Assembly: GCA_945956975.1 (NCBI GenBank)
Contig: CAMFKC010000132.1
Span: 1-6,618 of the forward strand
Source: an uncultured Methylocystaceae bacterium
Lineage (GTDB): Bacteria > Pseudomonadota > Alphaproteobacteria > Rhizobiales > Beijerinckiaceae
Length of the DNA stretch: 6,618 nucleotides
Direction of reading: 5' to 3'
The notes beneath the pieces are model-generated. The model was given only the letters and a program-made list of their open reading frames with translations, did not search any database and had not been told where the DNA came from. The position numbers and the translations under genes are program-made. This document shows, piece after piece, positions 1 to 6,618 of this stretch (the first letter of the stretch is position 1; every line of letters begins with the position of its first letter).

Positions 1-1
1 G

Positions 2-175
2 TTCATGCCGCCACGCCCGGCCCCCGCGCCATCGGCGCCGCCGGTCTCGCCGCCGCCGCCCGCGCAGGCCGCTCCCGCGCCCGCTCCGGCCAAGCCAGCG
101 GACGAACTCGACGCGCTCGCGTCGCTTGAAGAGGAAATGGCCAAGCTGCTCGGGCGTCCCGGCCCGAGCCGGTAA
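2..175 (+). CDS. 3' end of a Pro/Ala-rich protein, possibly flagellar biosynthesis protein FliO (partial)
   Basis: An open frame enters from the left edge and ends at TAA 173-175, giving the last 57 residues of a protein. About 30 residues are a low-complexity Pro/Ala linker. They are followed by an acidic, helix-prone tail, DELDALASLEEEMAKLLGR, and the end PGPSR. A Pro-rich linker before a short conserved tail of the LEEEMAKLLG kind is what I recall from the C-terminus of FliO-like proteins of Rhizobiales. FliO is a small membrane protein that helps assemble the flagellar type III export gate. The N-terminal membrane segment that would prove this lies outside the window, so the name is a recollection and not a demonstration. 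The gene converges on dksA, and a shared hairpin at 194-221 follows its stop by 18 bases. The reading frame itself is well supported by the in-frame stop just before that terminator. Confidence 0.6.
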   Translation, partial: FMPPRPAPAPSAPPVSPPPPAQAAPAPAPAKPADELDALASLEEEMAKLLGRPGPSR

Positions 176-193
176 TCGCAGAAGCTCAAAAGC

Positions 194-221
194 AAAGGGG
201 CGGCCCGAAAGCCGCCCCTTT
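194..221. terminator. Bidirectional intrinsic terminator between convergent genes
   Basis: A perfect 11-bp stem (194-204 with 211-221) closes a 6-base loop, CCGAAA. The stem starts AAAGGGGCGGC, so an A-run and a T-run flank the GC core on each side. On the plus strand it is followed by CGTTT, and on the minus strand by GCTTTT. It therefore has the hairpin plus U-rich tail of a rho-independent terminator in both directions. It lies 18 bases after the plus-strand stop and 22 bases after the dksA stop, which fits a shared terminator for both genes. Confidence 0.85.
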
Positions 222-243
222 CGTTTCCGGCGGCCAGCGCCGG

Positions 244-660
244 TCAGTCGTCGCGATAGACGCGCTCGCGGCGCTCGTGGCGTTCCTGAGCCTCGATCGA
301 CAGCGTTGCGATCGGCCGGGCGTCGAGGCGCTTCAGGCCGATCGGTTCGCCCGTCTCCTCGCAATAGCCGTAGGAGCCGTCCTCGATCCTGCTCAGCGCC
401 GAATCGATCTTGGCGATCAGCTTGCGCTGCCGGTCGCGCGCTCGCAGCTCGATCGCACGATCGGTTTCGGATGACGCCCTGTCGGCGATGTCGGGATGAT
501 TCTCGTTCTCGTTCTGCAGCGAGGTCAGGGTTTCCCGGCTTTCGCGCAGAATGTCTTCCTTCCAGACGAGCAGCTTGCGACGGAAATAGTCGCGCTGCCG
601 CTCGTTCATGAAGGGCTCGTCTTCGGACGGCTTGTAGGTCGCGTCGATATCGACTGCCAT
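244..660 (-). CDS. dksA: RNA polymerase-binding transcription factor DksA (one-cysteine type)
   Basis: This 138-residue protein matches DksA, which enters the RNA polymerase secondary channel and, with ppGpp, reshapes transcription of rRNA and amino-acid genes. The long helical hairpin covers residues about 20-92. Its tip carries D57-I-A-D60-R-A62, the DxxDxA signature needed for activity. The globular zinc-finger region spans about 97-125 (YGYCEETGEPIGLKRLDARP). The canonical site is CxxC-x17-CxxC, but here the four positions are C100, T103, S121 and A124, so classical zinc binding should be lost. I chose the ATG at 658-660 (MAVDIDATYKP) because homologues start this way, GGGAG lies 10 bases upstream, and the frame's longer start at 726 would fall inside the promoter at 700-728. 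The gene is probably monocistronic, ending at the 194-221 terminator. The family call is very firm; how much of the ppGpp response this variant keeps is inferred. Confidence 0.96.
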   Translation of the reverse strand: MAVDIDATYKPSEDEPFMNERQRDYFRRKLLVWKEDILRESRETLTSLQNENENHPDIADRASSETDRAIELRARDRQRKLIAKIDSALSRIEDGSYGYCEETGEPIGLKRLDARPIATLSIEAQERHERRERVYRDD

Positions 661-699
661 TGAAGGTCCGCTCCCAAACCTTGGACTAAAGTCGCGCGG

Positions 700-728
700 C
701 TTATACCGAGAGGTTTGCGACGACACAA
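700..728 (-). promoter_or_regulatory. Candidate sigma-70-type promoter of dksA
   Basis: Read on the minus strand, TTGTGT (728-723) and TATAAG (705-700) are separated by exactly 17 bases. The -10 matches the consensus at five of six positions, the -35 only at its TTG. Transcription would start near 693 and leave a leader of about 33 bases before the ATG at 660, with GGGAG in between. The region just upstream (about 736-763) is unusually A/T-rich for this window, as expected for a promoter. This is a prediction from spacing and motifs only. Confidence 0.5.
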
Positions 729-786
729 TGACCGCAAACAGTTTTTGAAACGTTGCGGAAAAAGACGCCGGGCCGGGCTTCCCACA

Positions 787-840
787 GGGAGCGGCCTGCT
801 CCCTCTCCCCGTAAGCGGGGAGAGGGTTGGGGTGAGGGGG
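787..840 (+). repeat. Palindromic intergenic repeat, left copy
   Basis: The core is a perfect 11-bp hairpin, CCCTCTCCCCG (801-811) pairing with 816-826 around the loop TAAG. It is followed by the G-rich tail GTTGGGGTGAGGGGG (826-840). This CCCTCTCCCCGC...GCGGGGAGAGGGTTGGGGTGAGGGG pattern is a dispersed intergenic repeat familiar from many Rhizobiales genomes. A second hairpin, GGGAGC (787-792) with GCTCCC (798-803), overlaps the first at 801-803, so the two cannot form together. It lies beyond the icd stop and upstream of the dksA promoter. No transposase is present. Confidence 0.75.
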
Positions 841-843
841 CCA

Positions 844-867
844 GCGACTGAGCGGGGCGCCAGTCGC
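844..867. repeat. Short inverted repeat in the spacer between the two palindromic repeats
   Basis: GCGACTG (844-850) is followed by a 10-base loop and CAGTCGC (861-867). The arms are perfect 7-bp complements. The inverted repeat sits at the centre of symmetry of the two larger repeat copies, so it may be the junction where they met or the tip of a larger cruciform. No poly-T follows on either strand, so I do not call it a terminator. Confidence 0.5.
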
Positions 868-870
868 AAT

Positions 871-953
871 TCCCCTTATCCTCCGACCGAAGACGGCAAA
901 AGCCGACTTCGTGCCGGCCTTCGGCCACCTTCTCCCCGCTCGCGGGGAGAGGG
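871..953 (-). repeat. Palindromic intergenic repeat, right copy (inverted relative to the left)
   Basis: Read on the minus strand, this begins with CCCTCTCCCCGCGAGCGGGG (953-934), completing an 11-bp stem (928-938 with 943-953, one G-T pair, loop CTCG on the plus strand). It ends with GTCGGAGGATAAGGGG, which resembles the tail GTTGGGGTGAGGGGG of the left copy. Between the two is an extra hairpin at 888-911: CGAAG-A-CGGC, loop AAAA, GCCG-A-CTTCG, nine pairs with a single A-A mismatch. It starts 26 bases after the icd stop, so it would be transcribed with icd and could stabilise the 3' end. It lacks the U-tract of an intrinsic terminator. Confidence 0.7.
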
Positions 954-979
954 CTGCATGCGCGAGCCGGAGGCCGCTC

Positions 980-2191
980 CTAGCCCATCGCCTTCTTCAG
1001 ATTCTCGTCGATCTTGTCCAGAAATCCTGTCGTCGACAGCCAGCGCTGGTCCGGTCCGACGAGCAGCGCGAGGTCCTTGGTCATGAAACCCGATTCGACG
1101 GTCTCGATGCAGACCTTCTCCAGCGTGTTGGCGAAGAGCTTCAGCGCCGTGTTGTCGTCCAGCTTGGCGCGATGGGCGAGGCCGCGGGTCCAGGCGAAGA
1201 TCGAGGCGATCGAATTGGTCGACGTCTCGTGGCCCTTCTGGTGTTCGCGATAGTGGCGCGTCACCGTGCCGTGGGCGGCTTCCGCCTCCACGGTCTTGCC
1301 GTCGGGCGTCATCAGCACCGAGGTCATCAGGCCCAGCGAGCCGAAGCCTTGCGCCACGGTGTCGGACTGGACGTCGCCGTCGTAGTTCTTGCAGGCCCAG
1401 ACATAGCCGCCCGACCATTTGAGCGAGGAGGCGACCATGTCGTCGATCAACCGGTGCTCGTACCAGATCTTCGCGTCCTTGTAGGCGTCCGCGAATTCCG
1501 CGTCGAAGATCTCCTGGAACAGATCCTTGAAGCGCCCGTCATAGGCCTTGATGATCGTGTTCTTGGTCGAGAGATAGAGCGGCCACTTGCGCTGCAGGGC
1601 ATAGTTCATCGAGGCGCGCGCGAAGTCGCGGATCGAATCGTCGAGGTTGTACATCGACATGGCGACGCCGGCGCCGGGGAACTGGAAGACTTCGCGCTCG
1701 ATGACCTGCCCGTCGTCGCCGACGAATTTCAGCGTCAGCTTGCCCTTGCCCGGCACCTTGAAGTCGGTCGCGCGATACTGGTCGCCATAGGCGTGGCGGC
1801 CGACGACGATCGGCTGCGTCCAGCCGGGCACGAGGCGCGGCACGTTCTTGCAGATGATCGGCTCGCGGAAGATCGTGCCGCCGAGAATATTGCGGATCGT
1901 GCCGTTCGGCGACTTCCACATTTCCTTGAGGCCGAATTCCTTCACCCGCGCCTCGTCCGGCGTGATGGTCGCGCATTTGACGGCGACGCCATATTTCTTG
2001 GTCGCCTCCGCCGCGTCGATGGTGATCTGGTCGCTCGTCTCGTCGCGCTTCTGGACGGAGAGGTCGTAATATTTGAGGTCGATGTCGAGATAGGGATGGA
2101 TCAGCTTGTCCTTGATGAAGGACCAGATGATGCGGGTCATCTCGTCGCCGTCCATCTCGACGACGGGATTGGCGACCTGAATCTTGCTCAT
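980..2191 (-). CDS. icd: NADP-dependent isocitrate dehydrogenase, homodimeric type II
   Basis: This 403-residue enzyme would oxidise isocitrate to 2-oxoglutarate and CO2 with NADP in the cytoplasm, as part of the TCA cycle. It is of the eukaryote-like homodimer class, not the E. coli Icd class. The isocitrate-binding block SPNGTIRNILGGTIFREP carries R100 and R109, and GRHAYGDQYRATDF carries R132 and Y139; these numbers coincide with human IDH1. The catalytic Lys is expected in KNTIIKAYDGR (about 210). Metal-binding aspartates are D250 (LIDDMVAS), D273 and D277 (YDGDVQSDTVAQG). R312-H313 in HGTVTRHYR are the residues that read the NADP 2'-phosphate. Length is normal for the class (about 400-415) and nothing is missing. 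The ATG at 2191 has GAGG five bases upstream. The gene lies 128 bases after the nitroreductase stop. Upstream, a 21-bp-period direct repeat (2202-2233) covers the leader; I see a GCTATAGC element that may be a -10 but no good -35. Confidence 0.97.
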   Translation of the reverse strand: MSKIQVANPVVEMDGDEMTRIIWSFIKDKLIHPYLDIDLKYYDLSVQKRDETSDQITIDAAEATKKYGVAVKCATITPDEARVKEFGLKEMWKSPNGTIRNILGGTIFREPIICKNVPRLVPGWTQPIVVGRHAYGDQYRATDFKVPGKGKLTLKFVGDDGQVIEREVFQFPGAGVAMSMYNLDDSIRDFARASMNYALQRKWPLYLSTKNTIIKAYDGRFKDLFQEIFDAEFADAYKDAKIWYEHRLIDDMVASSLKWSGGYVWACKNYDGDVQSDTVAQGFGSLGLMTSVLMTPDGKTVEAEAAHGTVTRHYREHQKGHETSTNSIASIFAWTRGLAHRAKLDDNTALKLFANTLEKVCIETVESGFMTKDLALLVGPDQRWLSTTGFLDKIDENLKKAMG

Positions 2192-2201
2192 GACGACCTC
2201 G

Positions 2202-2233
2202 TTTGCTGCGCTGCGGCAATCTTTTGCTGCGCT
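2202..2233. repeat. 11-bp direct repeat with 21-bp period just upstream of icd
   Basis: TTTGCTGCGCT occurs at 2202-2212 and again at 2223-2233. On the icd-sense strand this reads AGCGCAGCAAA twice. The starts are 21 bases apart, two turns of B-DNA, so a dimeric regulator could bind both on one face. The copies lie 11 and 32 bases upstream of the icd ATG, around the Shine-Dalgarno and a TATAGC element. The repeat is seen directly; an operator role is conjecture, and a small tandem duplication is an equally good explanation. Confidence 0.45.
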
Positions 2234-2277
2234 ATAGCATCCGGGCCGAACGCCTCCTAGTCAGGCTTTTGGATCAG

Positions 2278-2308
2278 GCGCCCGTTTGGGAGGCGCCGGG
2301 CCGGCGCC
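2278..2308 (-). terminator. GC-rich hairpin cluster downstream of the nitroreductase gene (possible terminator)
   Basis: The palindrome GGCGCC occurs three times, at 2278-2283, 2292-2297 and 2303-2308. The last two form a compact hairpin (2292-2297 with 2303-2308, loop GGGCC), while the first can pair with either as an alternative. The nitroreductase stop at 2320-2322 lies 12 bases upstream on the minus strand and forms part of a weaker hairpin, AGACG (2315-2319) with CGTCT (2325-2329). No run of T follows on the minus strand until the short AAAAG patch near 2270, so termination efficiency is uncertain. Confidence 0.4.
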
Positions 2309-2319
2309 CCCCGCAGACG

Positions 2320-3018
2320 TCAGGCGTCTTCGGTCAGCGCCTCCTCAGCGAAGCCGACGAAGGTCGCCGCCTCTTCCACGGGCTTGCGCTCGGAAACCAC
2401 CGCGTTGGCCGGGAAGCTGTGGTCTGGCCAGCCCAGCGCGATGCTCTTCATGATGATCTGGTTGTCGGCGATGCCGGCGTGTTCGCGCACCACCGGCGAC
2501 TGCATGATGCCCTGGCTGTTGATGACCGCGCCGAGGCCGCGGGACCAGGCGGCGTTGACGAGCGCGGTGGCGACCGCGCCGCAATCGAAGGCGGTGTCGT
2601 CGCTGGAGGCGAGTTCCTTGTCGTAGGTGATGATCACGCAGACCGGCGCATCGAACTGCCGGAAGCCGCGCAAGACCCAGTCCTGCCGGGCGGCCTTGTC
2701 GTCGCGCGCGATGCCCATGGCGGAGAACAATTGCTTGGCGACGCCGATCTGGCGCTCGCGGTGAACGCCATCGAAGGGCTGGCCGATGCGGAATTCGCGC
2801 GAATGCGGCACGCCCGCCAGATTGCGCTCCGTATTGCCGCGGCGGATGCGGTCGAGCGGCTCGCCGGTGATGACGTAGAAGTTCCACGGCTGCGTGTTCA
2901 TCGACGAGGGCGCGCGCATGGCGAGCGTCAGGATTTCCTTGATCAGCTTCGGCGGCACGGGGTCGGGCTTGTAGCCGCGAATGCTGCGCCGGCCGAGAAT
3001 GACGTCGTCGAAATCCAT
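2320..3018 (-). CDS. Nitroreductase-family FMN-dependent NAD(P)H oxidoreductase
   Basis: From the ATG at 3018 this gives 232 residues. The protein belongs to the homodimeric FMN nitroreductase fold, which passes electrons from NAD(P)H to nitroaromatics, quinones or other acceptors. FMN phosphate and ring contacts are expected in RRSIRGY (10-16) and APSSMNTQPW (36-45). DCGAVATALVNAAWSRGLGAV (145-165) is the core dimer helix with its glycine turn. GWPDHSFPAN (196-205) followed by SERKPVEE is the usual C-terminal signature. It has no signal peptide, so it is cytoplasmic. There are two in-frame ATGs, at 3024 and 3018. The AGGA of the ribosome site lies 2 bases before the first and 8 before the second, so I prefer MDFDDVILGRRSIR; the longer form adds only two residues. 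The physiological substrate cannot be told from sequence. It follows the thiolase gene on the same strand, separated by a strong hairpin. Confidence 0.92.
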   Translation of the reverse strand: MDFDDVILGRRSIRGYKPDPVPPKLIKEILTLAMRAPSSMNTQPWNFYVITGEPLDRIRRGNTERNLAGVPHSREFRIGQPFDGVHRERQIGVAKQLFSAMGIARDDKAARQDWVLRGFRQFDAPVCVIITYDKELASSDDTAFDCGAVATALVNAAWSRGLGAVINSQGIMQSPVVREHAGIADNQIIMKSIALGWPDHSFPANAVVSERKPVEEAATFVGFAEEALTEDA

Positions 3019-3111
3019 CTTCATCTTCCTGGGTTCAAACGCATGGCGACGGCGCGGACTGAAGCAAGCCGCTGGCTGTAAATCAAGCAGCGCGTGTTCG
3101 CTCCGCGCGCA

Positions 3112-3142
3112 CCCCTGCCGCGCGTTTCCCGCGCGGCAGGGG
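3112..3142 (-). terminator. Perfect 13-bp GC hairpin downstream of the thiolase gene
   Basis: CCCCTGCCGCGCG (3112-3124) pairs completely with 3130-3142 around the loop TTTCC. On the minus strand it begins 30 bases after the thiolase stop. It is the most stable stem-loop in the window, but TGCGCGCGG follows instead of a T-run, so it is not a textbook intrinsic terminator. It may terminate with Rho or protect the 3' end of the thiolase mRNA. Between it and the nitroreductase start is about 90 bases with room for a promoter; TTGATT-17-TTCAGT on the minus strand is only a weak candidate. Confidence 0.6.
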
Positions 3143-3171
3143 CGTCGCGATTAAATGGCGGTTCATACCGC

Positions 3172-4356
3172 TCAATTGCGCGCGTACATGGTGACCACGC
3201 AGGCGCCGCCGAGACCGAGATTGTGCTGCAAGGCGTGCGTCGCATCATCGACCTGCGTGCCGCCGGCGGTCCCGCGCAACTGGCGCGTGAGTTCGTAGCA
3301 TTGGGCAAGGCCGGTTGCGCCCAGCGGGTGGCCTTTAGACAGGAGGCCGCCCGAGGGATTGGTGACGACCCGTCCGCCATAGGTGTTGTCGCCTCGGTCG
3401 ATGAAGTCCTCCGCGCCGCCCTCGGCGCACAGGCCGAGAGCCTCGTAGGTGATGAGTTCGTTCTGCGCGAAGCAATCGTGCAATTCCACCACGCCGATCT
3501 CGTCGGGCCCGACGCCTGCTTTCTCGTACACCTGTTGCGCCGCAGCCTTGGACATGTCGTAGCCGACGACCTTCATCATGTCGCGGTTCTCGAAGGTCGA
3601 GGGCGTGTCGGTCGTCATCGCCTGCGCGACGATGCGCACGTCGGTGCGCAGGCCCTTGCGCCTGGCGAAGTCTTCGGAGACGAGAATGGCGGCCGCCGCG
3701 CCGCAGGTCGGCGGGCAGGCCATCAGCCGCGTCATGACGCCCTGCCACACGGCGGGCGAGGCCATCACTTCCTCCGTCGTCACTTCCTTGCGGAAAATGG
3801 CGAGCGGATTGTTGACCGCATGACGGCTGGCCTTCGCGCGCACCTTGGCGAAGGTCTCGAGCTTGGTGCCGTACTTGTTCATGTGCGCGAGCCCTGCGCC
3901 GCCGAAATAGCGCAGCGCGAGCGGGATTTCCTTGGCGTCGACCAGTTCTTCCGTCGCCTTGTCGAACATGTCGAACGGGCTCGGCCGATCCTCGAAGATC
4001 GAGCCGAGCGCCCCCGGCCGCATCTGCTCGAAGCCGAGCGCCAGCACGCAATCGACCGCGCCCGATTCTATGGCTTGGCGCGCGAGGAACAGCGCCGTCG
4101 AGCCTGTCGAACAATTGTTGTTGACGTTGACGATGGGAATGCCGGTCAGGCCGAGCGGGTAGATGGCGAGTTGGCCGGCGGTGGAGTCGCCATAGACATA
4201 GCCGGCGTAGGCCTGCTGGACGTCGGCATAGTCGATGCCCGCATCTTCGAGCGCGAGACGGCCCGCAGCCGCGCCCATTTCATTGTAGGGCGCGCTCGCG
4301 CCCGGCTTGGCGAACGGGACCATGCCCACGCCCGCGACGATGACCTTCGAACTCAT
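3172..4356 (-). CDS. SCPx-type (SCP2) 3-ketoacyl-CoA thiolase
   Basis: This 394-residue protein closely follows the thiolase half of eukaryotic peroxisomal SCPx along its whole length. Such enzymes cleave 3-oxoacyl-CoA, often with a 2-methyl branch, into a shortened acyl-CoA plus acetyl- or propionyl-CoA. Visible landmarks are YVYGDSTAGQ (54-62), the nucleophile C82 in NNNCSTGSTAL, CPPTCGAAAAILVSE (214-228), the SCP2-thiolase signature ELHDCFAQNELITYEALGL with H293 and C295, DRGDNTYGGRVV, and SKGHPLGATGLAQ with H343. The tail LGGACVV also carries C386. It has no C-terminal sterol-carrier domain and no neighbouring DUF35 partner, and it keeps the thiolase Cys/His set, so I read it as a stand-alone thiolase and not a steroid aldolase. 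Public records often call this family lipid-transfer protein. The ATG at 4356 has GGAGG eight bases upstream. TTGATC (4400-4395) and GATATT (4376-4371), 18 apart, could be a promoter but leave almost no leader. Confidence 0.93.
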   Translation of the reverse strand: MSSKVIVAGVGMVPFAKPGASAPYNEMGAAAGRLALEDAGIDYADVQQAYAGYVYGDSTAGQLAIYPLGLTGIPIVNVNNNCSTGSTALFLARQAIESGAVDCVLALGFEQMRPGALGSIFEDRPSPFDMFDKATEELVDAKEIPLALRYFGGAGLAHMNKYGTKLETFAKVRAKASRHAVNNPLAIFRKEVTTEEVMASPAVWQGVMTRLMACPPTCGAAAAILVSEDFARRKGLRTDVRIVAQAMTTDTPSTFENRDMMKVVGYDMSKAAAQQVYEKAGVGPDEIGVVELHDCFAQNELITYEALGLCAEGGAEDFIDRGDNTYGGRVVTNPSGGLLSKGHPLGATGLAQCYELTRQLRGTAGGTQVDDATHALQHNLGLGGACVVTMYARN

Positions 4357-4403
4357 GCGCGACCCCTCCGAATATCTTCTTCAGAGGCGTATATGATCAA
4401 CGC

Positions 4404-4430
4404 GCCGGGCGGACGGCAATACCGCCCGGC
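4404..4430 (-). other. 9-bp GC hairpin in the gap between the monomeric isocitrate dehydrogenase and thiolase genes
   Basis: GCCGGGCGG (4404-4412) pairs perfectly with CCGCCCGGC (4422-4430); the loop is 9 bases. It is the second strong hairpin in this 165-base gap and lies immediately upstream of the A/T-rich patch (4371-4400) where a thiolase promoter would be expected. On the minus strand it is followed by GCGTTGATC, not a U-tract. It could be part of a two-step terminator or a regulatory structure; position alone does not decide. Confidence 0.4.
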
Positions 4431-4485
4431 CCGGGAACGGCGCGCTACGCCGCCTTGCGGCGCTCCACCCTGATGGCGCAGCTAA

Positions 4486-4509
4486 GGCTCCGGCCCTGCG
4501 GCCGGAGCC
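4486..4509 (-). terminator. 10-bp hairpin downstream of the monomeric isocitrate dehydrogenase gene
   Basis: GGCTCCGGCC (4486-4495) pairs fully with 4500-4509 around the loop CTGC. On the minus strand it starts 12 bases after the gene's stop codon and is followed by TTAGC. The stem and position fit a terminator, but the U-tract is only two bases, as for most hairpins in this GC-rich window. A smaller 5-bp stem (4448-4452 with 4458-4462) follows further downstream. Confidence 0.55.
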
Positions 4510-4521
4510 CGCCGCAGTCCC

Positions 4522-6618
<2,097 letters not shown>

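Noticed and set aside
661..726. A 22-residue N-terminal extension of DksA starting at 726
   Set aside because: It would run through the TATAAG -10 element, has no similarity to DksA proteins I know, and has a worse ribosome site than the ATG at 660.
715..1086. Open frames on both strands across the icd-dksA gap
   Set aside because: They read through palindromic repeats, give low-complexity Arg/Pro/Ser-rich translations, and partly overlap icd. I see no real gene in 661-979, only the dksA promoter and repeats.
911..2260. A 449-codon open frame on the plus strand, opposite icd
   Set aside because: It is antisense to icd over its whole length, has no recognisable motif, and is rich in Arg, Asp, Val and Ala as expected when GC-rich coding DNA is read on the other strand. 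The icd frame is unmistakable.
3021..3044. A seven-codon upstream frame (MRLNPGR) overlapping the first nitroreductase ATG as ATGA
   Set aside because: It could be a leader peptide, but it has no clear ribosome site of its own, and the overlap depends on the less likely of the two starts. Chance is the simplest explanation.
3094..4473. A 459-codon open frame on the plus strand, opposite the thiolase
   Set aside because: It is the same kind of antisense shadow: low-complexity composition, no domain, and full overlap with a clear thiolase.

Overview
This is a GC-rich, gene-dense chromosomal window. Five of its six genes lie on the minus strand. The short DksA with a degenerate zinc-finger site, a FliO-like tail converging on dksA, and GC-rich palindromic repeats of the CCCTCTCCCCGC type between genes all point to an alphaproteobacterium, most likely of the order Hyphomicrobiales (Rhizobiales). 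I cannot name the genus.

Layout from left to right: (i) 2-175 (+), the 3' end of a Pro/Ala-rich protein, possibly FliO; (ii) a perfect 11-bp hairpin at 194-221 that can terminate both convergent genes; (iii) dksA, 660-244 (-), with a recognisable promoter at 700-728; (iv) a gap of about 320 bp holding two inverted copies of a palindromic intergenic repeat; (v) icd, 2191-980 (-), a homodimer-type (eukaryote-like, type II) NADP-isocitrate dehydrogenase; (vi) a nitroreductase, 3018-2320 (-); (vii) an SCPx-type 3-ketoacyl-CoA thiolase, 4356-3172 (-); (viii) a monomeric-type NADP-isocitrate dehydrogenase, 6618-4522 (-), which runs off the right edge and lacks only about its first 42 codons.

The main theme is central carbon metabolism and redox. 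Two evolutionarily unrelated NADP-dependent isocitrate dehydrogenases lie on the same strand, about 2.3 kb apart. Both keep their substrate, metal and NADP residues, so both are probably active. Between them are a thiolase that would release acetyl- or propionyl-CoA and a flavin reductase that would consume NAD(P)H. That makes a shared metabolic link imaginable, but the intergenic gaps (128-165 bp, each with a strong hairpin) suggest separate transcription units rather than one tight operon.

I found no mobile element, CRISPR array, RNA gene or phage signature, and no clear new system. The points most worth a second look are the paired isocitrate dehydrogenases, the one-cysteine DksA, the inverted repeat pair downstream of icd, and an 11-bp direct repeat with 21-bp period just upstream of the icd start codon.
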